Source: Algoriphagus lutimaris
Lineage (GTDB): Bacteria > Bacteroidota > Bacteroidia > Cytophagales > Cyclobacteriaceae
Direction of reading: 5' to 3'
Assembly (NCBI RefSeq): GCF_017051705.1
Contig: NZ_JAFIDJ010000001.1
Span: forward strand, 2,545,501-2,609,500
DNA length: 64,000 nt
Each line of letters starts with the position of its first letter. The first letter of the stretch is position 1. The position numbers and the translations under genes were made by a program. Shown here in pieces: positions 1 to 9,409 of this stretch. The notes beneath the pieces were generated by a model. The model was not told the origin of the DNA, did not search any database, and was given only the letters and a program-made list of their open reading frames with translations.

Positions 1-1137
1 GCCGATCCTACCAATGAATTTCAAGCGCTTGTCGAGGCTCCCTCTCAGCCTGGTGTAATTGGATTAACCAACGGAAATACGGTCACAGTGAATGTGAATG
101 ACGCCGATGCCGATCCCACCAATGAATTGATTACCTCCGGAACCCTCAATGGTACCGACCTGGAAATCGTCGATGCCGGTGGAACCACCACCGTAGACCT
201 TTCCGCACTCGATAACTCCGGTACCGATGATCAGAACCTGACCTCGGCAACCATCTCCGGAAACATCCTGACCATTGAAATCGAAGATGGGGATCCCGTA
301 ACGGTCGATCTATCCGCTTACCTCGATAACACCGATGAGCAGGACCTGACTTCGGCAACTCTTGCCGCTAACAATGTGCTGACCATTGCCATTGAAAATG
401 GGGCTCCTGTAAACGTAGACCTCTCTGCCCTGCTTAGCGACGGCTCTGAAACTGATCTTCAAGCCGGTACCAATGCCACTGTCACAGGTACAGGGACCAC
501 GGCCGATCCCTATATCGTCAGCGTGCCTAGTCTGGATGATGCCGATGCCGATCCTACCAATGAATTTCAAGCGCTTGTCGAGGCTCCCTCTCAGCCTGGT
601 GTAATTGGATTAACCAACGGAAATACGGTCACAGTGAATGTGAATGACGCCGATGCCGATCCCACCAATGAATTTCAAGCGCTTGTCGAGGCTCCCTCTC
701 AGCCTGGTGTAATTGGATTAACAAACGGAAATACGGTCACAGTGAATGTGAATGATGCCGATGCCGATCCCACCAATGAAATTCAAACCTTATCCGTCAG
801 CGGTACTGATCTAACCATTTCAGGAGGGAACACTGTCTCCCTACCAGCAGCCGGACCTCCTGGAGATAGCTTTATCAAAGCCTTCGGAAAAGTCCGCGCA
901 GATGGATCAACTGCTAAAATAAAAGGAGCTACAGCCACCCTTATTCAAACAGGGATTTACCGTATTGACTTTACAACACCAATGTCCGACGGAAATTATA
1001 TCATTCAACTTACGAATGAAGCCGGGAATTCAATGGTTTATGGCACGCAAGATGCAACTGGATTCCTTGTTCTGATTAAAGGAAACAATGGAAAAGCAGA
1101 AAATACCGAATTTATGTTTACAGTGATTGATCTTTAG
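1..1137 (+). CDS. repetitive surface-type protein, 3' part (5' end outside window)
   Basis: The frame is open from base 1, so the start lies upstream; 378 codons are visible. Two repeat types are seen. One is a 36-residue unit with the acidic motif DADADPTNE, present at codons 1-36 and again in tandem at about 183-254. The other is a unit of about 31 residues with the pattern LTSAT..N.LTI.IE.G.PV.VDLSA (about codons 60-145). The last 90 or so residues are non-repetitive, are encoded by visibly more A+T-rich DNA, and look like a C-terminal cap domain. Such beta-strand repeat proteins in Bacteroidota are usually long secreted or surface proteins; the Asp-rich motif could bind calcium (inference). 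No sorting domain of the por type is recognised. Specific function unknown. Confidence 0.8.
   Translation, partial: ADPTNEFQALVEAPSQPGVIGLTNGNTVTVNVNDADADPTNELITSGTLNGTDLEIVDAGGTTTVDLSALDNSGTDDQNLTSATISGNILTIEIEDGDPVTVDLSAYLDNTDEQDLTSATLAANNVLTIAIENGAPVNVDLSALLSDGSETDLQAGTNATVTGTGTTADPYIVSVPSLDDADADPTNEFQALVEAPSQPGVIGLTNGNTVTVNVNDADADPTNEFQALVEAPSQPGVIGLTNGNTVTVNVNDADADPTNEIQTLSVSGTDLTISGGNTVSLPAAGPPGDSFIKAFGKVRADGSTAKIKGATATLIQTGIYRIDFTTPMSDGNYIIQLTNEAGNSMVYGTQDATGFLVLIKGNNGKAENTEFMFTVIDL
547..762 (+). repeat. tandem 108-bp repeat inside the surface-protein gene
   Basis: Two copies lie head to tail (547-654 and 655-762) and a third occupies 1-108. They differ at only a few bases, for example CCTACC against CCCACC near the start and AACCAACGG against AACAAACGG. 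Each copy encodes one 36-residue unit. Identity at DNA level means the copies are recent or kept alike by recombination, and copy number could change by slippage or unequal crossing-over. Confidence 0.9.
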
Positions 1138-1371
1138 AGGCGTCCAATTTTCCTATAAACCCATAATCTTAACTCCATATGCAAAAAAATGGATCGAATT
1201 ACTTTTTATGCAGCCCCAACATTTCTATAGGGTATGAATCAAAAAAGTGATCTAACCTCCAGCTCCTAAGGTGAAGGTAAACACTGAGATTAACATGAGT
1301 CGAATATTTTCCTGTTTATCCGAGAAGCAACTCCAAAAGTTCATAGGATTAGAAATTCGTAGAATAAACAA

Positions 1372-2634
1372 TTAATACCCATACTTATCTCCCCAGTTTC
1401 TTTTTAGGTTTTTTCGGAGCTCATTTTCCCTGGCATTTTCTCCAGGTTCATATAACTTGGTTCCTTTGATTTCATCAGGCATGAATTCCTGCTCCACAAA
1501 GTTGCCAGGGTAATCGTGGGAATATTTATAAGCCTTCCCATAATTCAGATCTTTCATCAACTTGGTAGGTGCATTTCTCAAATGGAGTGGAACAGACAAA
1601 TCTCCTTTTTCCCGCACTAAAGACTGCGCTTGGTTGATGGCCATGTAGGCGGCATTGCTTTTGGGAGAGCTAGCCAAATAGGTCACACATTGTGAAAGAA
1701 TGATTCTGGATTCTGGGTACCCGATTAATTTGACCGCCTCAAAACAATTGGTCGCCAACAACAGGGCATTAGGATTGGCATTACCTATATCCTCTGAAGC
1801 CAAAATCACCAATCTCCTAGCAATAAATTTCACATCCTCTCCACCTTCGATCATCCGGGCCAACCAATACACGGCTGCATTTGGATCTGAACCTCGGATT
1901 GATTTGATAAAAGCAGAAATGATATCGTAATGTTGCTCACCGGATTTGTCATAAAGCGCGACTTTCTGCTGCGCAATTTGCATCACTTTTTCATCTGTGA
2001 TCACGCATGGATCTTCGTTGATCCCATCAATGACTATCTCTAAAAGATTTAGCAACTTTCTTCCATCCCCACCAGAGATTCTCAACAAGGCATCCGTCTC
2101 TTTCAACTGTACATCCAGTTTCTTCAGCTCCAAATCCTTTTCCAAAGCCTGATGGATCATCGCCTCCAATTCTGGCTTCCCTAACGAGTTGAGCGTAAAC
2201 ACCTGACATCTGGATAAAAGGGCCGCGTTCACTTCAAAAGAAGGGTTTTCAGTGGTTGCGCCAATCAAGCGGATAATCCCTTTTTCCACTGCACCTAATA
2301 GCGCATCTTGCTGGGATTTGTTAAAGCGATGGATTTCATCGATAAAAAGTACCACTCCCATTTGAAACTTTGCTTTTTCAATCACCTCACGGATATCCTT
2401 GACCCCAGAGCTAATCGCCGAAAGCGTATAAAACGGTGCTTTGATTTCATTGGCAATGATATTCGCAATGGTCGTTTTCCCAACCCCAGGAGGGCCCCAT
2501 AAGATCAATGAAGGGACATTTCCCGACTTGATGGCTTTATATAAAAATGAATTAGGAGAAGACAAGTGCTCTTGGCCAATCAGATCTTCCAAGCGGATTG
2601 GACGCATTCGCTCTGCCAGTGGTGTATTATTCAT
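1372..2634 (-). CDS. rarA: replication-associated recombination protein A (RarA/MgsA), AAA+ ATPase
   Basis: This is a 420-residue clamp-loader-like AAA+ ATPase that acts at stalled replication forks. Walker A GPPGVGKT is at residues 47-54, Walker B ending FIDE at 97-100, and sensor 1 in GATTENPSF about 40 residues later. The C-terminal half has the family tetramerisation region ([15 protein letters not shown]). The frame stays open 19 codons further upstream, but the family N-terminus (PLAERMRP.. LEDLIGQ) begins at the ATG at 2634, so that start is used. Length is normal for the family. It lies downstream of ltaE on the same strand, separated by a possible terminator. Confidence 0.95.
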   Translation of the reverse strand: MNNTPLAERMRPIRLEDLIGQEHLSSPNSFLYKAIKSGNVPSLILWGPPGVGKTTIANIIANEIKAPFYTLSAISSGVKDIREVIEKAKFQMGVVLFIDEIHRFNKSQQDALLGAVEKGIIRLIGATTENPSFEVNAALLSRCQVFTLNSLGKPELEAMIHQALEKDLELKKLDVQLKETDALLRISGGDGRKLLNLLEIVIDGINEDPCVITDEKVMQIAQQKVALYDKSGEQHYDIISAFIKSIRGSDPNAAVYWLARMIEGGEDVKFIARRLVILASEDIGNANPNALLLATNCFEAVKLIGYPESRIILSQCVTYLASSPKSNAAYMAINQAQSLVREKGDLSVPLHLRNAPTKLMKDLNYGKAYKYSHDYPGNFVEQEFMPDEIKGTKLYEPGENARENELRKNLKRNWGDKYGY

Positions 2635-2674
2635 TTGTTGGAATCTAGATTCTATCGGCAAGATACAGAGAAAT

Positions 2675-2705
2675 GAAAAAAGGGACCGCAAAGCCCCCTT
2701 TTTAT
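2675..2705 (-). terminator. possible terminator after ltaE
   Basis: On the minus strand the arm AAAAAGGG pairs with CCCTTTTTT around an 11-base loop, just past the ltaE stop and before the rarA start. The G/C part of the stem is short, so it is only a fair candidate. Confidence 0.45.
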
Positions 2706-2724
2706 GACAAAAACTGTCTCCGAT

Positions 2725-3738
2725 TTATAATTCCCCAATTCGTTTTCCAAACTCTTCCAAGTGATCATCCCCAAAATCATGATGGGTAACAAATCGGACT
2801 AAGTCTGGACCGAATTTAACCGCTTTAATGTGCTTCTCTCCCAACTTCTCCAAAAAGAACTCTGGTGTGATTCCATCCAACCTGGCAATAGCGATATTGG
2901 TAGCAACTGGCAACACTTCAGGAACAAAAGATTTTTTTAATAACATCTCTCCTAAAGCTTTGGCTCTTCCGTGATCCTCTTTCAAACGCGCTACTTGATG
3001 GTCCAAAGCATAGATTCCAGCAGCTGCCAGAAATCCTGCCTGCCGCATTCCACCGCCCATTACTTTCCGTACTTTTCTAGCCCGCTTTATATCGGTTTTT
3101 GAGCCTACTAGAAGAGAGCCTACCGGACAACCCAAGCCTTTACTCAAACAAATGGATATCGTATCAAACTGGGCGCCCCATTCTTTTGGATTGTCTCCGG
3201 TTTCTACCAATGCATTGAATAATCTCGCTCCATCCAAATGCAATTTCAATCCATACTCTTCACAAACCTTTTTGATCGGGATGACTTCTTCCAATTCATA
3301 AATACTACCCCCTCCTTTATTCATGGTATTCTCCAGAGAAACCATGGTGGTCTCAGGAGCATGGATATCATCTGGATTAATAGAGGCAGCCACTTGAGAG
3401 GCTGTAATTTTACCTAGATTACCTTCCAGCAATTTGACGGAGGCCAGGGAGTTAGACATAATTCCTCCTCCTTCATACAAATAGATGTGGGAATATTTAT
3501 GGCATATTACCTCGGTTTGAATTCGGGTATGAAGACGTATTGCTATTTGGTTAGTCATGGTGCCAGAAGGGCAGAAAATCGAAGCTTCCATCCCGAAAAG
3601 GCTGGCAATTTTCTCTTCCAGAGCCGAAACCGTAGGGTCTTCTCCAAAAACATCATCTCCTACAGGAGCTGAAAACATGGCTTCTTTCATGCCCTTAGTA
3701 GGCTTTGTGACAGTGTCACTGCGTAGGTCAATGATCAT
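2725..3738 (-). CDS. ltaE: low-specificity L-threonine aldolase
   Basis: PLP enzyme of fold type I that cleaves L-threonine or allo-threonine to glycine and acetaldehyde in the cytoplasm. It has 337 residues, as usual for the family. The N-terminus ([11 protein letters not shown]) is diagnostic. The Asp contacting PLP lies in HLDGAR (D169), and the Schiff-base lysine is K200 in CLSKGLGCP. The ATG overlaps the stop of the upstream glycerophosphodiesterase gene by four bases (ATGA), so the two are probably co-transcribed and translationally coupled, although their reactions are unrelated. Confidence 0.93.
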   Translation of the reverse strand: MIIDLRSDTVTKPTKGMKEAMFSAPVGDDVFGEDPTVSALEEKIASLFGMEASIFCPSGTMTNQIAIRLHTRIQTEVICHKYSHIYLYEGGGIMSNSLASVKLLEGNLGKITASQVAASINPDDIHAPETTMVSLENTMNKGGGSIYELEEVIPIKKVCEEYGLKLHLDGARLFNALVETGDNPKEWGAQFDTISICLSKGLGCPVGSLLVGSKTDIKRARKVRKVMGGGMRQAGFLAAAGIYALDHQVARLKEDHGRAKALGEMLLKKSFVPEVLPVATNIAIARLDGITPEFFLEKLGEKHIKAVKFGPDLVRFVTHHDFGDDHLEEFGKRIGEL

Positions 3739-4697
3739 TTTATAAAATACTTAGATTTAGAACTTTGTGATGGAGTCAAGGTTTTTATAGCCTTCGCAGC
3801 TTCAATGGGCCTATCAGTGGCCAAGATATCTGCGCCATTTTGCACAAAACTAGCATAGATTTGATCTCCTCTGCTTACTGCACTTTGATCCAGGTTCCCC
3901 AAGACCCCTAATATGGTAAAAACACCTTTTTTATGAAGAGCCTGATTGAATTCCCTAGGCCTTTCGGCCAAACCTGTAAAAGCTATTACCCGGGTCCAAG
4001 GAATTCCTGTCTCCTCTAACCTTTTGATTTCTTCTTCATTTCTGATGGTAATGGAAAGCATTAAATCCGGAGCCATAGAATGTAATTTCTTCGCCGCCGG
4101 AAAAGTATAGGTGATCAATGCAGCATGTCCTTCAGAACCTGTACTGCGAACTTCCTCAATGATCTTTTCGAACGGAACAGATCGCTTGATATCTACGGTC
4201 AATAATGCTTTCCCTTTAGACCAGGTTAATGCCTCTCCTAAAGTCGGTACCCTAAAGCTGGTCAACTCCCCATTTTCATCCTCCAAAAATAGGGATTGAA
4301 TATATTCATAGGTCACCTCCTCCACCTTGCCTGTTCCATTGGTTGTTCGGTCCAAGTCGTCATCATGCATTAATACCAATACCGAATCCTTGGTCATAGC
4401 CACATCCAATTCGATGATGGATGGAGTAAATTTCAATACGTTTTCAAATGTTTCAATGGCATTCTCCGGGAATCCAGGATAGGGTCCACCACGGTGAGCC
4501 GAAACCATAGGAATTCGATCAGAAGTCCAAGTATAAAAATCGTAGGAAGTCCCAACTCCTCCCAAATCGATGTAAAACCCTTCCCCAGTTGCCTCCGTGG
4601 AATTTTGTTCCACAGTTGCGGTTTCAACCGTTGATTTAGAATTACAACCAAGTAAACCAACGAGCCACAGGAAAGTTAAGAAAAGACTATTTCTCAT
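3735..4697 (-). CDS. glycerophosphodiester phosphodiesterase family lipoprotein
   Basis: GDPD-type TIM barrel of 320 residues. The N-terminus is a lipoprotein signal (lipobox LLGC at about residue 18), so the enzyme is exported and lipid-anchored. Catalytic signatures are HRGG, a downstream ELDV metal-ligand segment and [11 protein letters not shown], which supplies the second catalytic His. It probably hydrolyses glycerophosphodiesters to glycerol-3-phosphate and an alcohol (family knowledge). The frame is open 13 codons further upstream, but the signal peptide starts at the ATG at 4697. That start overlaps the DUF2721 gene by 11 bases; the 3' end overlaps ltaE by four. Confidence 0.9.
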   Translation of the reverse strand: MRNSLFLTFLWLVGLLGCNSKSTVETATVEQNSTEATGEGFYIDLGGVGTSYDFYTWTSDRIPMVSAHRGGPYPGFPENAIETFENVLKFTPSIIELDVAMTKDSVLVLMHDDDLDRTTNGTGKVEEVTYEYIQSLFLEDENGELTSFRVPTLGEALTWSKGKALLTVDIKRSVPFEKIIEEVRSTGSEGHAALITYTFPAAKKLHSMAPDLMLSITIRNEEEIKRLEETGIPWTRVIAFTGLAERPREFNQALHKKGVFTILGVLGNLDQSAVSRGDQIYASFVQNGADILATDRPIEAAKAIKTLTPSQSSKSKYFIK

Positions 4698-5145
4698 CTT
4701 TTTTTGCCTCTTTTTTAAAGATAAAATCCAACCCACTGCTTCGGTTGTTAAAAACTTCTTCCATATCCTTCAATTCCAAATTCAATGCCTTAGTAGAAAT
4801 TTGGATTTCTATTAATGACAAAGCCAAAGCAATCAACAAAGAACCCATACTACCAACAAACACCCAGTTGGCCGCTTCTATATATCCAAGGAACAACAAA
4901 TACATACAGACGATGCATAATAAAAAGCTGAATACTCCAAAGAGCTGCATATTCTTGATCAATGTCAATCGTTTCCGTAGGTTATGGATTTGATCTACGA
5001 TCATTTCTTGATCAGGCGCATCCATGTATTTTTTATGAAGCCCTCGAATCAAACTGGCTATCGCTAAAAAACGATTGGTAAATGCCAGCATGAGTAAGGT
5101 AATCGCTGAAAAAAGTAAGGCAGGTGTAGAGAGTTGAAGTTCCAT
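4687..5145 (-). CDS. DUF2721 family membrane protein
   Basis: 152 residues with three hydrophobic segments: one near the N-terminus (about 8-35) and two in a hairpin at about 68-90 and 93-118. Between the first two lies a basic cytoplasmic-type stretch (HNLRKRLTLIKNMQLFGV) typical of DUF2721 proteins. The C-terminal tail is charged. The molecular role of the family is unknown. It is first in a tightly overlapping run with the glycerophosphodiesterase and ltaE. Confidence 0.8.
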   Translation of the reverse strand: MELQLSTPALLFSAITLLMLAFTNRFLAIASLIRGLHKKYMDAPDQEMIVDQIHNLRKRLTLIKNMQLFGVFSFLLCIVCMYLLFLGYIEAANWVFVGSMGSLLIALALSLIEIQISTKALNLELKDMEEVFNNRSSGLDFIFKKEAKKDEK

Positions 5146-5190
5146 AGGTCTAAATTAGCTTACTAAAGATCAATCAAAAACCTTTAAATG

Positions 5191-5219
5191 AAAAAAAGCC
5201 TGTCCTTTTCGAACAAGCT
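5191..5219 (-). terminator. intrinsic terminator after the sigma/anti-sigma operon
   Basis: On the minus strand a 9-bp stem (AGCTTGTTC with GGACAGGCT, including G-T pairs) closes a GAAAA loop and is followed by seven T. It lies 25 bases past the anti-sigma stop. Confidence 0.75.
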
Positions 5220-5244
5220 CTTTCTTAAATCTTCATTTCCTTAC

Positions 5245-6069
5245 TTATGCCACCTCACCTAGCACTACTAATTTTTCAAGTGTTGGTGATTCAGAACCAC
5301 CTTTAGGTTCAATGGTAATAGCAAATGCCCCAGCTTGAGCCACCGCTTCCATTTGTTGAAGGGTGAATTTTTCCCCAGGGTTAACCAAACCAATACCGAT
5401 CGGCCCATCATCTCCGATGGCCCACAATTGGTAATCATATTCCTCACTTAGAGAATTAAGGTTATTGACTGCCACTAAGACTTCCTGGGCATTCTGATCC
5501 CAGTAGACATCTACTTTCGCGTCTTTTTGCATGTCAAAACCTTCGCCTTTCATCTCTACCCGTTTGTAATCTCCGGCAACAATTTTATCGAGTTGGCTTT
5601 CCTTCTGTTCAAATTCCATCTTCACCTGGTTCAAATTGTCAGCCATCACGCTTTGTTCTTGAAGCAATGCCGTAAACTGTTCATCTTTCTCGTAGAACTT
5701 ATTTGCATAAAATAATGCTGCACCTACTGCCAATACTGCCACTACCGAAGCTGCTGCTGCATAGGCTTTCCAAAGGGATAGTCTGACTACTTTGGCTACT
5801 TTAGGTTCTTCTACTGCTGTAGTATCTTCTTCAGTAGACTTAAATTCTGATTCCAAGCTGGCAAAGATTTTATCTTTTACCGCTTTGGAAGGTTGGGTCC
5901 CGGTCAACTCATCAAAGGCAAACATGGTCTGCTCTAGTTCCTCCAGTTCTTTTTTGATCTCCGGATGCAATTTCGCCAAGGTCAGAACCTCCTCACGCTC
6001 GCGCTCATTGAGCTCTCCTAAGAGGAAAAGCTCTAATTTGCCTGATGCTATGTATGATTGAATATCCAC
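5245..6069 (-). CDS. anti-sigma factor, RskA/anti-sigma-K type
   Basis: 274 residues. The N-terminal 90 or so (LELFLLGELNEREREEVL) form the anti-sigma domain that would hold the ECF sigma factor in the cytoplasm. One membrane segment lies at about 102-124, followed by a coiled-coil-like stretch (about 125-165). A C-terminal extracytoplasmic RskA domain has the pattern YDYQLWAIGDDGPIGIG. The start is GTG and its G is the last base of the sigma-factor stop (TAGTG), which implies translational coupling. The inducing signal cannot be read from the sequence. Confidence 0.88.
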   Translation of the reverse strand: MDIQSYIASGKLELFLLGELNEREREEVLTLAKLHPEIKKELEELEQTMFAFDELTGTQPSKAVKDKIFASLESEFKSTEEDTTAVEEPKVAKVVRLSLWKAYAAAASVVAVLAVGAALFYANKFYEKDEQFTALLQEQSVMADNLNQVKMEFEQKESQLDKIVAGDYKRVEMKGEGFDMQKDAKVDVYWDQNAQEVLVAVNNLNSLSEEYDYQLWAIGDDGPIGIGLVNPGEKFTLQQMEAVAQAGAFAITIEPKGGSESPTLEKLVVLGEVA

Positions 6070-6602
6070 TAGATTCTGTCTAAATTCTTTTTCAAAACTT
6101 GTAATGAAGCCCTTACTCTGGACTTGACGGTGCCGAGAGGAATTTCAAATTCCTCGGAAACTTCCGAATGTGTATATCCTTTGAAATAAATATACTCAAT
6201 AATGAAGCGCTGGTCTTCATTAAGCTGGTCCATTAACTCACGTACACCGATTCCATCAGTCATTGCCTCCGTCCCAGATTTGCTTTCTAAACCATATACG
6301 AAGTCATCAATTGCGTTGGTCTTACTAGATTGAGAAATTTCCTTGGACCTCAATTTATCAATGGCTGAATTCCTGCAAATATTTGCCATCCATGTGTATA
6401 AACGGCCTTTTGACTCGTCGTAGCGATCTATTTTCTTGGTGATTTTGACAAATGCATCATGAAAAATCTCTTCGGCTATATCGGAATCATGGACTATTCT
6501 GGAAATGACTGCAAAAAGTGCGCGGGAATATTTCTCATAGAGGTAATCCGTGGTTTTCTTGTCTTTCGCTCTTAGCCCGGCTATTAATTGTTCTTCCTCC
6601 AA
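6069..6602 (-). CDS. ECF-type RNA polymerase sigma factor
   Basis: 177 residues with region 2 at about 20-90 (the AEEIFHDAFVKI helix and the RLYTWMANICRNSAID segment that melts promoters). Region 4 is at about 118-172, with the HTH GYTHSEVSEEFEIPLGTVKSR. It binds core polymerase and directs it to a stress or envelope regulon. Its partner is the co-transcribed anti-sigma gene that begins on its stop codon. This sigma/anti-sigma-K pairing is common in Bacteroidota; the regulon is unknown. Confidence 0.92.
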   Translation of the reverse strand: MEEEQLIAGLRAKDKKTTDYLYEKYSRALFAVISRIVHDSDIAEEIFHDAFVKITKKIDRYDESKGRLYTWMANICRNSAIDKLRSKEISQSSKTNAIDDFVYGLESKSGTEAMTDGIGVRELMDQLNEDQRFIIEYIYFKGYTHSEVSEEFEIPLGTVKSRVRASLQVLKKNLDRI

Positions 6603-6637
6603 AAGTTGGTTGTTTACAATGGGTTTACCCTAAAAGT

Positions 6638-6670
6638 AAAACACAAGACCGAATGTTTTCAGTCTTGTGT
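6638..6670 (-). terminator. probable terminator after lpdA
   Basis: The arms ACACAAGAC (6641-6649) and GTCTTGTGT (6662-6670) form a 9-bp stem between the lpdA stop and the sigma-factor start. The minus-strand T run is only four long, so confidence is moderate. Confidence 0.55.
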
Positions 6671-6695
6671 CTTTTATTTTCAAAAATGTGAGTTT

Positions 6696-8093
6696 TTACA
6701 AATGGATCACCTCGTCGTATGCTGCAGCAGCAGCCTCCATAATCGCCTCTGACATGGTTGGGTGAGGGTGAACTGTTTTAATCAACTCATGCCCTGTAGT
6801 TTCCAGTTTACGGATGGCTACGATTTCGGCAATCATTTCAGTTACGTTAGCCCCGATCATGTGCGCTCCAAGCAACTCTCCATATTTCTTATCGAATACC
6901 AATTTCACAAAACCGTCTTTTGCCCCGGCAGCAGATGCTTTTCCAGATGCTGAGAATGGGAATTTACCAATTCTTAAATCATATCCTGCTTCTTTAGCTT
7001 TTGCTTCCGTCATCCCTACAGAGGCGATTTCTGGAGAGCAATAGGTACATCCTGGGATGTTGCCATAATCCAATGGTTCAGGAGAATGTCCTGCGATTTT
7101 CTCAACACAGATAATTCCTTCTGCGGAAGCAACGTGTGCCAAGGCAGGCCCCGGAATTACATCACCGATGGCATAATAACCCGGCATATTGGTTTTGTAG
7201 TATTCATCTACCTTGATCTTACCTTTATCTACCAAAATACCTACATCTTCCAAACCGATGTTTTCAAGGTTTGAAACGACACCAGCAGCAGAAAGCACGA
7301 TGTCACACTCTAAAGTTTCCTCACCTTTTGCGGTTTTCACAGTCACTTTACAGCCTGATCCTTTGGTATCCACCGCAGTCACTTCGGATGAAGTCATGAT
7401 CGTCATTCCTGACTTTTTATAGATTTTTTCCAAAGCCTTGGAAACTTCTGCATCCTCTACAGGAACAATTCTATCTAGGTACTCCACAATGGTTACTTCA
7501 GTACCAATGGAAGCGTAGAAATAGGCAAATTCCACTCCGATTGCTCCAGAACCCACAACCACCATTTTCTTTGGCTGCTTCTCCAAGGTCATTGCCTTTC
7601 TATAACCGATGATTTTTTTATCGTCGATTTTCATAGAAGGAAGTTCTCTTGATCTTGCTCCTGTTGCGATGATAATATTGTCTGCAGAATAGACTGTCTT
7701 CTTATCGTCTTTGTCAGTTACTTCAACTTTCTTGCCTGGCTGGATTTTACCCCATCCAGAAATCACTTCGATTTTATTCTTCTTCATCAGGAAGGTCACG
7801 CCTTTGCTCATTCCATCAGCTACTCCTCTACTTCTCTTCACCATTCCCTCGAAGTCAGCTGTAGCCTCCTTTACAGTAATGCCATAATCAGATGAATGGT
7901 TAATGTATTCAAATACCTGAGCACTTTTCAGCAATGCTTTCGTAGGAATACAACCCCAGTTAAGACAAATACCACCTAGTTCAGCCGCTTCTATTACAGC
8001 AGTTTTCAAACCGAGTTGGGAAGCACGAATAGCAGCAACGTATCCACCTGGACCACTACCCACCACGATCAAGTCAAATTTGGTCGAAGACAT
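6696..8093 (-). CDS. lpdA: dihydrolipoyl dehydrogenase (E3)
   Basis: 465-residue FAD/NAD disulfide oxidoreductase that reoxidises dihydrolipoamide in the pyruvate and 2-oxoglutarate dehydrogenase complexes and the glycine cleavage system. The FAD motif VGSGPGG is at residues 11-17 and the redox disulfide is C43/C48 in GGICLNWGCIP. An NAD motif VVGSGAIGVEF lies near 180, and the catalytic His-Glu pair is in HPHPTMSEA near the C-terminus. It stands alone rather than next to E1/E2 genes. lipB, needed to lipoylate its partners, is further along the window. Confidence 0.97.
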   Translation of the reverse strand: MSSTKFDLIVVGSGPGGYVAAIRASQLGLKTAVIEAAELGGICLNWGCIPTKALLKSAQVFEYINHSSDYGITVKEATADFEGMVKRSRGVADGMSKGVTFLMKKNKIEVISGWGKIQPGKKVEVTDKDDKKTVYSADNIIIATGARSRELPSMKIDDKKIIGYRKAMTLEKQPKKMVVVGSGAIGVEFAYFYASIGTEVTIVEYLDRIVPVEDAEVSKALEKIYKKSGMTIMTSSEVTAVDTKGSGCKVTVKTAKGEETLECDIVLSAAGVVSNLENIGLEDVGILVDKGKIKVDEYYKTNMPGYYAIGDVIPGPALAHVASAEGIICVEKIAGHSPEPLDYGNIPGCTYCSPEIASVGMTEAKAKEAGYDLRIGKFPFSASGKASAAGAKDGFVKLVFDKKYGELLGAHMIGANVTEMIAEIVAIRKLETTGHELIKTVHPHPTMSEAIMEAAAAAYDEVIHL

Positions 8094-8128
8094 ATCTAAA
8101 TATTGTTTTATAACGAATTGAAACTATG

Positions 8129-8136
8129 CAAAAATA
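8129..8136 (-). promoter_or_regulatory. candidate -7 box for lpdA (TAnnTTTG type)
   Basis: TATTTTTG on the minus strand lies 35 bases upstream of the lpdA ATG and matches the Bacteroidota -7 consensus. No clear TTG -33 box is seen at the usual spacing. The 291-bp gap to fabG is otherwise A+T-rich with nothing else recognised. Confidence 0.4.
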
Positions 8137-8354
8137 GACCTTTTGGCTTCAGAAAAAAATTTGTAGCCCTCCACAAAAAGTCAAATGATTTCGTAAATAC
8201 TGTAGCAAAAGCCAGATGAAAATACAGAATTTTACCAAAGTCGACTTTCATCCAATTTTATTTTACAAAAACAATTTTTGAGAAAAAATACGAAGGGAGA
8301 AAGCCGATTTCCAAAAGGCTTTACTTTTCAAATCGGAAACTTTCAGTTTTTTTC

Positions 8355-8362
8355 TAATTTTG
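8355..8362 (+). promoter_or_regulatory. candidate -7 box for fabG (TAnnTTTG type)
   Basis: TAATTTTG lies 22 bases before the fabG ATG, which would leave a short leader. The -33 region is T-rich without a perfect TTG. Confidence 0.45.
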
Positions 8363-8384
8363 GCAAAACAAAATTTTAGAATCA

Positions 8385-9131
8385 ATGGGATTACTTTCCG
8401 GAAAAACTGCTTTGATCACCGGTGCCTCTAAAGGGATCGGAAGAGCCATTGCGATCAAATATGCTCAGGAAGGCGCCAACGTAGCCTTCACTTTTTTGTC
8501 CAGTGTAGAAAAAGGCCAGGCGCTTGAAGGCGAATTGGCAGCTTTTGGTGTCAAAGCGAAAGGATATCGCTCGGATGCATCAGACTTCAAAGCTGCAGAG
8601 GAATTAGTAAACAGTGTAGTGGCTGATTTCGGCGGACTGGATATTTTGATCAATAATGCTGGAATCACCAGAGATAATTTATTGATGAGAATGACAGAGG
8701 AGTCTTGGGATGAGATCATGAATGTGAACTTGAAATCCTGCTTCAATACGGTGAAGGCTGCGACCCGAACTATGATGAAAGCTAAAGCAGGCTCTATTAT
8801 CAACATGACTTCTGTGGTAGGTGCCAAAGGAAATGCAGGTCAGGCTAATTATGCTGCATCCAAGGCAGGAATTATCGGCTTCTCCAAGTCAGTAGCTTTG
8901 GAATTAGGTTCCAGAAATATCCGATGTAATGCCATTGCTCCAGGATTTATCGAAACTGAAATGACAGAGGTTTTGGATGAAAAAACTGTACAAGGCTGGA
9001 GAGATGCCATCCCAATGAAAAGAGGTGGTAAACCAGAAGAAATTGCAGATGCTTGCGTATTCTTGGGATCTGACATGAGTACTTATATTTCAGGTCAAGT
9101 GCTTCATGTGAATGGAGCAATGTATACCTAA
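8385..9131 (+). CDS. fabG: 3-oxoacyl-[acyl-carrier-protein] reductase
   Basis: 248-residue short-chain dehydrogenase. It carries the cofactor motif TGASKGIG (12-19) and NNAG (90-93). The catalytic residues are S143, Y156 and K160 (YAASK). It ends in the FabG-like HVNGAMYT. It reduces 3-oxoacyl-ACP with NADPH in fatty-acid elongation. It is monocistronic here, ahead of a strong terminator. SDR paralogues are hard to separate by eye, but length, motifs and the C-terminus fit FabG best. Confidence 0.9.
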   Translation: MGLLSGKTALITGASKGIGRAIAIKYAQEGANVAFTFLSSVEKGQALEGELAAFGVKAKGYRSDASDFKAAEELVNSVVADFGGLDILINNAGITRDNLLMRMTEESWDEIMNVNLKSCFNTVKAATRTMMKAKAGSIINMTSVVGAKGNAGQANYAASKAGIIGFSKSVALELGSRNIRCNAIAPGFIETEMTEVLDEKTVQGWRDAIPMKRGGKPEEIADACVFLGSDMSTYISGQVLHVNGAMYT

Positions 9132-9172
9132 ATTGGAATTATGAAATAGGAAGCAAGCAATTTGAAATATGG

Positions 9173-9202
9173 ACGGCTGAGGAAACTCAGCCGTTTTTTT
9201 TT
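9173..9202 (+). terminator. intrinsic terminator after fabG
   Basis: A perfect 9-bp stem ACGGCTGAG / CTCAGCCGT closes a GAAA tetraloop and is followed by nine T. Confidence 0.92.
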
Positions 9203-9409
9203 GTTTCCGATTTTCATAATAAAAGAACTAGAAGCAAGACCGCTTTTCCTGAAACACCACTTGGGGCCATGTGATTTTTGCCCCCCTTTCTTAACAGGGA
9301 ACTCTTCTTATTTAAAGAAATTGATAATTAATTGACTATCAAAACAATCCGATGATACAGTAGGTTACGTACATACTTTTATCAATTAACTAACCTAAAT
9401 AATCGTCTT

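Noticed and set aside
5527-6061. Long plus-strand open frames opposite the anti-sigma gene
   Set aside because: Low-complexity Ser-rich translation typical of antisense frames; the minus-strand gene has clear domains and coupling to the sigma factor.
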